Shown piece by piece: positions 25,691-36,100 of a stretch of 64,000 nt of DNA. The stretch spans positions 18,957,115 through 19,021,114 of the forward strand of contig NC_134429.1 of the NCBI RefSeq assembly GCF_030867145.1, given 5' to 3'. The DNA is from Opisthocomus hoazin (taxonomy: Eukaryota; Chordata; Aves; Opisthocomiformes; Opisthocomidae). The position numbers and the translations under genes are program-made. The notes beneath the pieces are model-generated. The model made no database searches. It saw nothing but the letters and a program-made list of their open reading frames with translations, and had not been told where the DNA came from. Numbering within the stretch: position 1 is the stretch's first letter; every line of letters starts with the position of its first letter.

Positions 25691-28258
25691 CTAGTAAGAG
25701 TTGGCAAATATTTTCTAAATGTACTTTTTTTTTCACTTTCTTTTCCTCTGGCAAATGACTTTTTTTTTCCCTTGCCTCCTCCATGGAGCTAGATTTACAC
25801 GCCTGCATTCTTCTCTGCCTAATGAGAGCTGCAGTGACATGCTGAAGGTGCTGCGCGCTGCTAGAACAAACATCTCCGCCCGAGTCCCTGGGTCACTGCC
25901 CGATGATGGTGCTGCTCCAGGGAGTCCTGCGAGCAGCTGGACCTCTGCGTCGCAGCCAGCCAGGAGGCTGCAGGGCATGGGGGAGGCGAGGACTGGCACC
26001 CCACAGACCTGGGCACGACCACGGTCTGGTGTAGCCTACACCTCGATCGCAGGTCTCCCTCTCCTGCTAAGCAGCACAGAGGTCCCTCGGTGGCCCGGGG
26101 CTTGGATGTATGCGGAGGGATGCTGTTAGCTGTCTCTTCCCTTGGGTCATGGTGGCTGTAAGGGCTCCTCGTGAGAAGATTCTGGCACCTGAGTCGCTGT
26201 GCTACAGCCAGAGCACCGCACCTCCTCGTTCACCCCACTGCCACGCAGCCCGCTCTGCAGCGGGTAACCCTGACCTCACAACAAATCTGATTAATAAGCT
26301 TAGTAAACAGCAACAACAACTACAACAGCAATGTTACTTAAGGAAATAACCGCTTATTTCCCTCCCTTGTGGGAATTACCACAGAGGCATTTGGGGTTTT
26401 CTGTGACCCACAGAGTGCTACAGCCAGGTCCAGCCTCTGCAATTTGTTCCCGCTCTTCCCTTGCCTTCCCGATTGTTCCTAGAGTTCATTTACACCCGGG
26501 ATGAGTAACGATGTCCCTGCCCGTCCCTCAGCACCAAGCGAGTCTTCCCCTTCTTCTACCAAGCAAGGGGGGAATAAAGGTAGGGGGGAAGCTGTGGGAG
26601 CTGGCAGGATGCCCAAGGACTTCCATTTTGCAAGCATGAGCCAAATTTACTCATCTAGCACTGTTGCTTCACAGATCTGCGAGGGGAAGGGCCGTCACGG
26701 GCTCTTCTTCGCATCACTCCAGACCACTGGCTTCTGTCACTGAGTGGAACAAGTCAGGAACGAGTTCCTAGACTTCCCAGACTACTGCTCGTTACACAGA
26801 GGGCTCTGCACGGCAGGGAGATGAAAGCCACAACATCTACTGGGGTTGCACTCAAATGTGCTAGAACTGGTCTTTCAAGGCAATTATACTTGTTTACTGG
26901 AATTGAATACACATGTCTCTACAAGATGCCTTGCAGAAATAAGACTTATCTACCAACCCAAAGATCTACACGTATTCAAGTAACAAATTTTATTTTTTTT
27001 TTAAGTTTTCTTTTAGAAACCGGTCCCTATAAAGTAGGAAGCAATGACAGATTGAGTGTCTATCGAGTACTGACTTGGAGTTTTTTGACACGTAACTGGA
27101 TTTGATTGCTAAAGTAGACTAGTTTGGTAGCCTTATATATGGGATGCTTAATACGGTGTTTGTTTATGCCTCTGCAATATTTATTGGGAGGTTTTTTTCC
27201 TCCCTGTGTATAACAAACAGAAAACAATTTATCTCAAAGGCTCGCTGTTGAGGGGAATAAGCCAATTGTAAAACCTGGCATCACCCTTTGCTGGGAAGCG
27301 CAGAGGGTCTCTGTGCACCAGTGGGTGCCCGTAGGGAAGGGAGACGATTCCCAGCTAAAGGACTGATATGGGAAATCTGGACTAAATTTCTGCCTCTTCC
27401 ACAGATGTTTCCTATGGCAAGGGACTTTACCTATTGCTGTCTCAGCCTCTGTTGAGAAAGCGGATTATATGCTACCTTCTCTCACCCTGATTTTATCTAT
27501 ATTTTTGTATATAGTTTAGCTTGTATGGTATTTTACTTTTTTTTAGAGTTGTAAGATTTTAGGGACGTGTTAGTAAGCATCTCTGCCATGCACCGTAGAA
27601 GAAGTTCTGTCCTTACAGGCATCTAAGGATTCTCTTGTACTACAAACAAATAATTGTAACGGAGGATTAATTAAACAGTTGGAAGGAAGAAAAGTATACA
27701 AGGAGGCTAGAATCTGTACCCTTTGAGAAAGTCTGAAGAAATCTATTTTGTTCTTTTTTTTTTTTTCCACAGGCCTGCTAATGCCAGTATTTTTTCACTG
27801 TTCGAGGTGTTCATAGTTTACATATTCCCCTGCTACATATATTTTGGGTCTGCTGAAATATACAGGTTTATTTCTTTAGTCTTATCTCTTGCCTCCCCTC
27901 TAACAGGCAGACTGTGTCTGGCCATTTGGGAAATAGTTCATAATTCCGTGCTTAAATAACTGGCTTTTGATAAAGGTCCAACACAGCGCTCTGAGAGCTG
28001 TTTTGTTTTTATGGATGGAAGCAGACAGCGCAGAATGATGTTGCCTGCATACTAAGAAACTTGGCCCGAAGCCCACACACACCAAAGGCAAAATAAATAA
28101 ATAAACATATCAATCAATCTTGACGTCACCAGGAAAAGGGTCACTGCCATGTGGAACGAGACATCTGGCCAGTGAAGTCACTGCTCTGGAAGGATGCCAC
28201 TGAACAGTTCGCATGCTCGGCAGCACAATGGGATAAAATGACAGTCAAAAAAGAAAAA

Positions 28259-28269
28259 GGGGGGGGGGG
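28259..28269. repeat. G11 homopolymer
   Basis: Eleven consecutive G on the plus strand follow an A-rich run. This is a likely site of sequencing or assembly error and length polymorphism. Confidence 0.9.
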
Positions 28270-29345
28270 TAAATTCTAATTGATGCTAAATGAGCAGAGG
28301 TTTAAAGAAGGAGCTTCACACCCTCTGCAAACCTGTCCATGCATCTAACTTGTTCCTGGCAAAAAGCTCCCATGATTCCAACGCCGACCCGGCACGCAAA
28401 CGAGACCAGCCTGTCATCTCACGTGGCACTGTCCATTACACTTCCAGAACAAGAAAGAGCAGGATCTTACCATGCAACTAAAAATAAAACGTGCGGAGGG
28501 GGACCCCTTCCACAGCCCTACGTATTCCCACACGCGGGGATAAAGCAGATGGACGTGCCCAGGGATCCGCGTTACCTGCAGCTGTACACAGCCACAGGCA
28601 CCCCGAATGACAATTCTCCAGCGCAGCCACGGCCACAGACCGCTGCAGCCCTTCAGACGAACCTGGCATTCCAAGAGGTTATTTTTAAAGGCACTTGAAG
28701 GAAAACGCGAACTGTTCTATTTAACAAACAAAAAGGTTTCGAGAAGGAGCAACGAGAAATGTCTGCAGGGAAGGGGAAACCCCTCGCTCGCTCTCTCCCC
28801 CGTACGCACGGCCAACCCACCCGCTTCTGCAGGCTTTTGTCTATTCTGTCAGGCTTTCCGCTATTGTCTCTCTGTCCCTCTGTCCCCATCCAGGCACCGT
28901 ACTGGAAGCAGCAGGAGCCTGTTGGCTCCGGAGGCTCTGCTCTTCCCTGCAGAGCATCAGGACATCCCCAGCCCTCCCGGACACCTCGCCAGGATGCTCC
29001 CGGCAGGACGGAGCATCCGTACCCAGAACGGGGAGGCCCTGGGCACCTCCGAAACGGCCCGATTCCAGCGCAGCCCGGCCCAGACGGAGTCTTTGTTGTC
29101 ACAGCCCGGATTCCTTCAAGACGGCTAAAAAAAAAAACCCCCACCCTCCGAGAGACGGGAGCGCGATCCCACGGAAAATGCCCGTACTCCTCCGCACCGG
29201 CGCTTCGGGCGCTTTAAATCGGCTCTGTCCGCCCGCGGGGCGATCCCAGTTTGCCCTGTCACGACTGGGACTCGGCGCTGTCTGCTGGGTGCTCCCACAC
29301 CCAGGAGAGGAGCAGGCGAGGAGGGCAGGGTGCAGCCTCCCGCTA

Positions 29346-29385
29346 CCCCCCCCCGGCCATCCCCGGCCCCCCCCCCCCCCCCCCC
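29346..29385 (-). repeat. C9/C19 runs (G-quadruplex-prone on the ACAP3 sense strand)
   Basis: The plus strand has nine C at 29346-29354, two CCCC/GG blocks, and nineteen C at 29367-29385. On the minus strand, the ACAP3 sense strand, this reads as clustered G-runs about 75-115 nt downstream of the exon 1 splice donor. The exact length of the C19 run should be treated with caution. Confidence 0.9.
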
Positions 29386-29460
29386 AAAGCCATGAGGGAA
29401 GCGGAGCGCGGCGGCTCCCCGCCCGTCCCGCTGCTGACCGGGGACGGCCGAGCCGCTTAC

Positions 29461-29507
29461 CGGAACCGGGGCGAGTCCTTGATGCACTCCTCGAACTCCA
29501 CCGTCAT
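29461..29507 (-). CDS. ACAP3: ACAP3 coding exon 1 (partial gene)
   Basis: ACAP3 is an Arf GTPase-activating protein with BAR, PH, ArfGAP and ankyrin domains that acts on Arf6 at membranes and in neurite growth (known for the family). Only the first coding exon is in the window. Read on the minus strand from the ATG at 29507 it gives MTVEFEECIKDSPRFR, where the last R is split by the intron. This matches the start of vertebrate ACAP3; ACAP2 has TVDFEEC instead. The exon ends CG and is followed by a GTAAGC donor at 29460, in phase 2. Exon 2, which would begin the BAR domain, was not found to the left. The head-to-head position next to PUSL1 supports ACAP3 over its paralogues. The short length is the main limit on certainty. 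Confidence 0.88.
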
Positions 29508-29767
29508 GCTGCCGGCTCAGCCCGCGCCGCGCTCAGCGCAGGAAGCGCATCGCCCGCCGCCGGAGCCGGGGACGCGCGGGCGGGAGAGGCGGCGAGCGAG
29601 GAAGCGAGCGAGCGAGCGACCGCCCCCCCGCGCCCGCCGCCGCGGCGGGGCTGAGGGATGAGAGCGCCCGCCGAGCCCGGCCCAGCCCCGCCGGCCCCCC
29701 CCTCCCCGCCCCGGCCGTGGAGCCCAGCCCAGCCCCGCCATCCCCCCCACCGCCAAGCGCCGGGCTG

Positions 29768-29961
29768 GCCCGGGCCCACCTGAAGCCTAGCCCGGGCCCA
29801 CCTCAGGCCTAGCCCGGGCCCACCTCAGGCCTAACCCGGGCCCACCTCAGGCCTAGCCCGGGCCCACCTCAGGCTTAACCCGGGCCCACCTCAGGCCTGG
29901 CCCGGGCCCACCTCAGGCCTAACCCGGGCCCACCTCAGGCCTAGCCCGGGCCCACCTCAGG
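29768..29961. repeat. 22-bp minisatellite, nine copies, upstream of ACAP3
   Basis: Nine tandem copies of a 22-bp unit, made of CCCGGGCCCACCTCAGGCCT plus two variable bases (AG, AA or GG). The core CCCGGGCCCACCT is invariant, and most differences fall in the last four positions. The first copy has TGAAG in place of TCAGG, and the last runs into unique GC-rich sequence. Each unit holds overlapping palindromes (CCCGGG, GGGCCC, AGGCCT). It begins about 260 bp upstream of the ACAP3 start codon, within or next to its promoter. Confidence 0.96.
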
Positions 29962-30167
29962 GCCGCCCACTGCCCCGAGGGCCCGCGGGTCCCAAACCCG
30001 ATTGCCTTCCCCTGCTCGCTCCCCCCGGCTTAGAGGATGGGGCAGGGGTGCGCCCACGGGGCTGCGCAGAGCGGGCATTTTCAGGGCCGAGCTGGGTGGG
30101 ATGTTGGCCACTGCCTCGTGCACCCACTCACGCTAATTGTGTGGCTGAGCGATTAAAATCGTAGAGC

Positions 30168-30230
30168 GGAATCACAGAGCGCTTTGGGTCGGAAGGGACC
30201 TTTGGCGCTGGAGGTGCAGCCACCGGCCAT
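30168..30230 (-). repeat. Decayed CR1-like fragment
   Basis: GGAATCACAGAGCGCTTTGG followed by GGTCGGAAGGGACCTTTGG resembles the reverse complement of a CR1 3' end (AATCACAGAATC...GGTTGGAAGGGACC), with clear divergence. It directly precedes the 19-bp minisatellite. Confidence 0.55.
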
Positions 30231-30240
30231 TTGCACGTGG

Positions 30241-30510
30241 GACTTCCACCAGGTTGTAGAACTTCCACCGGGTTGTGGGACTTCCACCAGGTTGTAGGAT
30301 GTCCACCAGGTTGTAGGACATCCATCGGGTTGTGGGACTTCCACCAGGTTGTAGGATGTCCACCAGGTTGTAGGATGTCCACCAAGTTGTAGGACTTCCA
30401 CCAGGGTGTAGGACATCCACCAGATTGTAGGACGTCCACCAGGTTGTAGGACTTCCACTGGGTTGTAGGATATCCACTGGGTTGTAGGACTTCTTTCACC
30501 AGGTTGTGGG
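30241..30510. repeat. 19-bp minisatellite, about fourteen copies
   Basis: The unit is GACTTCCACCAGGTTGTAG (19 bp), with variants at GACTT/GATGT/GACAT and CCAGG/CTGGG/TCGGG. Fourteen units run without interruption, and the last has a TTC insertion. Because 19 is not a multiple of three, each frame cycles through the same 57-bp super-period. The unit contains no stop on the minus strand, so all three minus frames stay open (three overlapping frames of 101-133 codons rich in Trp, Tyr, Asn and Leu). These are repeat artefacts unless transcription is shown. Confidence 0.96.
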
Positions 30511-32744
30511 CACTGTAGGAAAAAATCAAACTGCCCAGGGCACACGGTGCAGTTCTACACTGGCAGCATCAAAAGGATCGGCGTCAATCCTGTGACTCCT
30601 TACTCCAGTTTTTAATTTTCTGTCCGCGGTGGATTTGTGGCTGCCGTCAGCCACGCGGTGAATCTGCAGCAACCCCTGCGGAGCCAGCGTAACCGCTCGA
30701 GGAAGGCAGGCATCGGGGCGCACGGGTCCAGCTGAGCAGATCACGTTTGCTGCAGGACCCAGCAACGCGATGTGGCGTGGATAAAGGAGGCTAATTACAA
30801 TGGGCTTAGTTCCGATCCTCCACCCACCGAGCATCACAGAGAGAAGAAGAGTATAAACCATGTCATTCGCGGCAAGTTTTAGCTGAACTTCAGGCTGGGA
30901 GAAGGGCCTGAAGTGTAAATCTCCGTGTTTTAAGAAAACGCGCCCTGCGTAATACGGACCTAAACTGAAAGCAAGAGTCAGACGAACGCCCAGGCCGGGG
31001 GCATCTGGATCCATGACAAAACGGCGAGGCCCTACCTCAGCTGTGGACAGAACTGTGACGAAATGAGAGGAAATACGATGTTCAGCGCCATTTCGACAAA
31101 CGACAGCTAAGATGCACCCCTAGGCCAGGCTCCCGTTCCCGTCTGAGCTCCCAGGCCTGCCCGATCTGTCAGCCACAGTCAAGAGTGAGCTTTCTGTGAG
31201 CAAAAGTCCAACTTCTTTACGCAGTTGTCGGATGCTGGAGGGTCCTGAGGAGCGCTGGAAAAGGATCGAGCCACGTCGATCACCTCGGTCCAGAAGGGGT
31301 AAGGGGACCTCTTGTGGCCTCTGGTTTGTGTGGTTTCACAAAGGTCACCTCAATACAATTTGTATTTTCTGCGGCTCTTCCAGCGCAGATGAAAGCGTGG
31401 GGATGCTTCTGCCCGCGCGTGTGTGCACAGGCTCAGGGATTAGCAATTACCACCCTCCGTAAAGCCGAGATTCATCACTTTCATTATAACCGAGCCTGGA
31501 TGCCACTGTGTGAGCTGAAAGCCGGCTGGATTTTTCCATTCAAAACAGATCTCCGATTCGCATGAGGGGGCCAGGGATTTTTCTGTCGCTCTCCCCGTTT
31601 GGCTAACGAGTGGGGCGACTGTTTATACTGGTTTTAGGCTCTCTATTGTGCATAGATACTGAGGTGTTTTAGAAAGGTGATCATTTAAAATGCAGAACAT
31701 AGTCACAAAGAATATCTGCAGCCTTTATTACCATTATCTCAGCCTTTTTTTGTCCCTGTAGCTGTCGTTTACCCTCAGCAGCCTGCGCACCTCTTCCCGC
31801 AGCCAGGCTGACGCAGACGACCGCAGGCTCACCGGCAGCGCCCGGGACGGTTTTTGCAGTGACTTGGCTGCAGCTGCCGGCGCAGTCGGGACCCAGTTTT
31901 GCGCAGGGTCGGTTCGCCGAAGGCTGGCAACATCAGTGCCTTCGGGTCCACGATCCCAAACTCACGAGCAACCTGTAACCCGCCCACGGGAGACCGCGGA
32001 GGGCACTCGCCACGCTCAGGGCCGAACCCTGTGTTATAAATGACAATATGCCATTTGCATTATCTTTTTCTTTATTAATATCTAAGGCAATAAAAAGCAA
32101 GCAAACAGCGCTGGGTGCGTGGGGAGTCACTGCTCCACCAACACGCAGACCTTCTAATGGCACCGGCGCTCTTTATATTCTCTCCGAGCTGTTTGCGTGA
32201 AGTCTCCTCCTTCTTTCGATTCTCTGTGCTTACGTGGCATCATTTATTGACGCATGCCTCTTAGGATGTCGGTGGTCTTTATAGTTCCTCTGGTGGTCTT
32301 CGGGATGAAGAGTCTCTTCTTCCTCGGTGTCCTCTAAATGTCCTTTTTTGGCGCGCTGCCGCAGCCTCCCCGCCGCTGCCCGCTCATCTTGCATAAGCGA
32401 TATAGTTAGCCCAGCCTCACACCGCACTGGACGTCCATACTAGCCCAATCTCAAACCCGCAGATATCCTGGCTGTTGTTCCATGCCTTATGTAGTTTTGT
32501 TATTTCACATTACGCTGGTTTCCACAGTTGCACTCCACACGAATCATCTTCTAGCCTATTACACCTGCGAGCTCCTTGCCCCACAAACCATATTATTTTC
32601 CTGTGGGAACCACACTCCTGCTCCGGCACTGACTTCTGGCTGTGGTTATCTGACCGAGCGGGCAACGGGAGCCCCTGACCTGCGCCAGGAACAGCCCAAG
32701 TTATCAATTCCCCTCAGAAATTGGCAATTAAAAAAAACCAAACC
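30511..32744. other. Intergenic space between the ACAP3 and PUSL1 promoters
   Basis: This unique sequence has moderate CpG content (for example 30590-30800 and 31780-32010) and no recognised gene. A minus-strand open frame of 162 codons covers 30526-31014 but has no recognisable domain. Stretches near 31690-31750 and 32040-32100 are AT-rich. Both flanking genes point away from this region, so it is the natural place for shared regulatory sequence. I see no repeat copies in it. Confidence 0.6.
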
Positions 32745-32989
32745 AGTCAGCCCAGCTCGGGTGGTTTCTCGCAAACAAAGCCGCTCGCCCCCGAGGGCCG
32801 CCCGCAGTGAGGCCGGGGACACAGCGCAGGCCTCGAGAAGGGGCTGTTCCCCTCGGCCGCTCGCCTTCCCCCCGGCACAACGCGACCTCCGCGCCCGGGC
32901 CGAGGCGCCTGAGGGCGGGCAGCGGGGAGGCGCGCGGCCCCCGGGCCTTCCCTTCGCCGGGCCCCGGCGCTCCCCTCAGCGCCGCCGCC

Positions 32990-33007
32990 ATGGGCCGGGC
33001 CTGCTGA
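32990..33007 (+). other. Possible uORF in the PUSL1 leader (MGRAC)
   Basis: GCCGCCGCCATGG at 32981-32993 is a perfect Kozak match. It opens a five-codon frame (Met-Gly-Arg-Ala-Cys) that ends in TGA at 33005-33007. It is in frame with, and 150 nt upstream of, the PUSL1 start codon. It matters only if the transcript starts before 32990, which the sequence does not show. Confidence 0.4.
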
Positions 33008-33139
33008 GGCGGCGGCGGAAGCGGGCGGCGCTGGGCGGGCCGCGGGCGGGAAGGCGGGCGGGCTGCCCCGGGCCCCGCCGCTCGCTGGGGAGGGCAGGGC
33101 CGGGCCCGCAGCCGGCCGGGCAGGCCGTAGGCGGCCGCC

Positions 33140-33198
33140 ATGGTGTCCCCCCCAGCCCGATACCTAGTGTTCTTTCAGTACTTTGGCACTAAGTATAG
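33140..33198 (+). CDS. PUSL1: PUSL1 exon 1
   Basis: Codes residues 1-19 plus two bases of codon 20 (MVSPPARYLVFFQYFGTKY). The donor is AG|GTAGGT. The RYLVFFQY strand begins the TruA-fold domain, so there is little room for a targeting peptide before it. Confidence 0.96.
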
Positions 33199-36100
33199 GT
33201 AGGTGCCTCGGCCGCCGCCTCAGCCCCGGGCGGTGGGGTAAAGCGGGGGGGGTTGGCCATGGGTGGCGGTGGGAGAGCTTCGAGGAGGCGGCCGTGGCCC
33301 TGGTGAGGGGTAAATCCCTTGCTGGGTAGGTGAGGGCGGGCAGTGAGCCGGGCTCCGCTCTCTGCTGTCGGGTGGAAGCGTTGGGAAGGGGATGGTTTGG
33401 GCAGGAAAAGCGTAAATATTCAAGACCCGCCTGGACAAGGTCCTGTGCAGCCTGCTGTAGGTGACCCTGCTTCGGCAGGGGGGTTGGACTAGATGACCCA
33501 CAGAGGTCCCTTCCAACCCCTACTATTCTGTGATTCTGTGATTCTGTAAAATGGGCAAAGGGAAAAACATCACAGAGCAGAGACGGCGGCGAAGGGGCGA
33601 TGGTGGGGAGGGGGAGGCGGGTGGCTGCGTTTCCTTGGCAGTGGTTTGGTGGCCTGGCCCTGCTCGGCGGGTCGCAGCCCGGTGCTGCTCCATGGGTGTG
33701 GGTCAGACCGGCCCTGGGCTCGGGTCCTGCCGGTGGATGGCCCGGGTTGGGATTCCCCAGGCCTCGAGCAGCCCACGCATGTTGCTGTGCTTGTTCACGT
33801 GGAAAGAAAAAAGAAAAGCGTTGGGGAGAACTGGTGCAGCTCCAGCCCATGTGCCTCTCTTCGTGAGGGTTTTACAAAATAATACCATCGTAAGCCAAAA
33901 CCCACACTTCTTTTGCAGCACATGGTCTGTGTGGCTGTGGGTACGGACTTAAATTACTCCGAGTAGTTACGGGTAGGTTGGGTTTAGCCTCGGGGCATAT
34001 CTCTCTGCACTTCAGCAGCTTTTGCGAATGGCTGTGGCCTCTGTCGTGGGGAAGGAAGCTCATCACAAACTGTCTTCGTGGTCTTTTAGCCCCTTTGTGA
34101 CATCCACAGGGCCTGCAAGAAAGTGACCTGCAAATGGCCCTGAAATAGTTTAATCTGCAAACTCCTTTCCAGTGGAATTTGTCTGCTTTGTCTTCCCAAC
34201 ATGTCAGCCTCCACCTGAAGGGCAAGTCCGGAGAGCCACTTTCAAAGGATGATTTTTATTCTCAGCCTCCTTTCTTGCAAATAACTGCTGCATCTGCTTT
34301 CCTGCCTGTTCACCAAAGTGGTCCCTGCAAGTTCTGTGGAAAGGTCCAGGTCGCTCAGTGGCACTCCATGGGCACTTAATGTTCAATGACCGTCCCCCGT
34401 TAACTTCTGGCTGTGTTGGGGGACTCTGTGTCAAGTCCTTGGGTCTTGACACATATCAATAACTATTGTATTTGTTTTGCTCTGCAGTGGGGTTATGGAG
34501 ACTTCGAAGGATCAGTTGGCGCTTGGAGTCCAGAATTATTTGGAGGTAGGCTCTTGCTAATCGTATTGTCATTAAAATGGAACTTCTAGGGTCACATTGT
34601 TGAGCTACAGATATTATCAAGGATAAATATTATTTTTAGATTGATTGTTTTGAGTACTATAGTGTTTAGCACTACAGAAGTGTCTTTTATTGAGTGTCAA
34701 AGTGCTTTAGAAATTATGTCAGTATGTAGGTAGAAGAAACAGATCAGGTTGAAGTCAGAGACATTAAGATCATGATCCTGAAAAAGAGACGAACCCTTTA
34801 GTGAGACTTGAAATTGAGGCATCTGAGTCCAGAACTGTTGACTCCGAGAGCCCCTGCTCAGGTGCTGGCCCACCTGAAGGTACTCAAGCACCTGAGCTTC
34901 CCTAGCATGTGTGGCTTTGCCTCCGCTCATTCTTCAAACTGCTTCACTTCTGAGCAGGCTTAGGTGCTCTGCTTCTAGTTCATGTCTAAGTCCTCTGTAG
35001 ATTTAGAAGCTGGATGCTGCATCCTCCCTGGAGAGGATGTCTCTGATGGAGGTTTTCAGACGCAGAACAAAGCACAGCAGGATATCCATTGTTCCAAATT
35101 AAAAAAATGCTTAGTTTCCGTTCTTCTAATATGCCGGCATAAAAAGGTGTGATCCTGATATCGCTGTTGCTCGGCGCTGCTCCCTGGGATTTCCCCGAAC
35201 GCAAGTGCTGTTCGGGCTTGGAGTGAGTGTGCAGTAGGTGTGCAAAACATGCATAGTTACAGCAGCGCGTAGAAAGTGGGTCACTTGCAGAGGGTGAATG
35301 CTCAGCACACCTGGGTGTTTGTGCAGCTGAATAGTAATTTAATTACAAGCTGCTGCCGAGCTGCATTTATTTGAGCAGTGCTGGTGAATCCCCGTGTTCC
35401 TGTGCAGGGCGGGAATCCAAAGGAAGCTGCGTTATTTTTCTCTCTTGTCTTAGAAGCATCATGCAGTTTGAAATAGAGCTTGTGCCCGTTTAGAAGATGA
35501 GCGGTTGTTGGAGAGGTTGAAACCGGTTGATTTAGGTCAGATCGTGCCTTTTTGTTACTCGGGTCGGTCAGACTGTCTGACCTGGGAAGGAGGTGCGCTC
35601 ACCGTGCTTGTTTGTGATAGCCTGTGCTCCGCCTGCGTTAGCTGCAGTCCCGGTGCTGCGAAGGAGCAGAGCTGTTGGGGAGCTGCTCCAGGAGCAGACT
35701 TGGTGTCCCAGCCAGCCGCTCTCTGACCGTGGCCGAGGTGTTTCCACGCCGTGCCTCGGTTTGCTGAGCGAGGGTGATAGTTCCTGCGTGCTCTTGCGAA
35801 GCAGTCTGCAGAAGTAAAGTGTGATGAATTATGGTTTGAATAAGCGTTCTCAGGGTGTATTTGCATGGCTTCTTGCCCAAGACCGTTGTGGAGAAAGTGT
35901 ATAAATATTGTGCAGATCTTGAAAGAAGAGCCCCAGAGGACTTTCTATCTCATTTTTCTAATCCTCTGAACCATCCAGTGTCTCAGCCCCAGGCGCCGGA
36001 CTTTGGGTGAGCCCAGCAGTTGTTTTGCATTATCTGAGTAACTTTGTTTTAATAGGCGGATGGGTAGGATGGGTGATTAATGGAGAAAAGAAGAAGAAAA

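Larger units (their letters stand above)
1..29460 (-). other. ACAP3: Probable ACAP3 intron 1 (open at the left edge)
   Basis: This stretch follows the splice donor of ACAP3 coding exon 1 on the minus strand, and no later ACAP3 exon was found by eye, so I read it as intron 1 or its first part. It contains four CR1 fragments, a (GGGAA)n tract and small simple repeats, annotated separately. I see nothing in the stretches 749-4370, 6270-12300, 12420-14180, 14280-17840, 18230-21520, 21770-24690 and 25700-28990 beyond unique, mostly non-coding sequence with short homopolymers and small repeats such as CAAA near 2786 and AAGC near 20758. Open frames here are scattered over both strands, rarely exceed 200 codons, and lack convincing paired splice sites. 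An unrecognised non-coding RNA or small exon cannot be excluded. Confidence 0.6.
28990..29767 (-). promoter_or_regulatory. ACAP3: CpG island and promoter of ACAP3
   Basis: CpG density rises sharply here and peaks around 29390-29760 (GCGCGGGCGGGAGAGGCGGCG-like sequence near 29574 and several CCGCCC/GGGCGG Sp1-type boxes). The ACAP3 start codon lies inside the island at 29507. No TATA box is visible in the expected position, as is usual for such promoters. The transcription start cannot be fixed from sequence but should lie between the start codon and about 29770 on the minus strand. Confidence 0.75.
32745..33300 (+). promoter_or_regulatory. PUSL1: CpG island and promoter of PUSL1
   Basis: Dense CpG begins near 32750 and continues through the first exon into the intron. 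Several GGGCGG/GGCGGG Sp1-type boxes lie at about 33020-33065 (GGGCGGCGCTGGGCGGGC near 33022). No TATA box is visible. The start codon at 33140 is preceded by GCGGCCGCC, a strong initiation context. The transcription start probably lies in the last few hundred bases before the ATG. Confidence 0.75.

Noticed and set aside
30128..30545. Three overlapping minus-strand frames encoding a Trp-rich repeat protein
   Set aside because: They are explained by the 19-bp minisatellite, which is open in every minus frame; there is no initiation or splice evidence.
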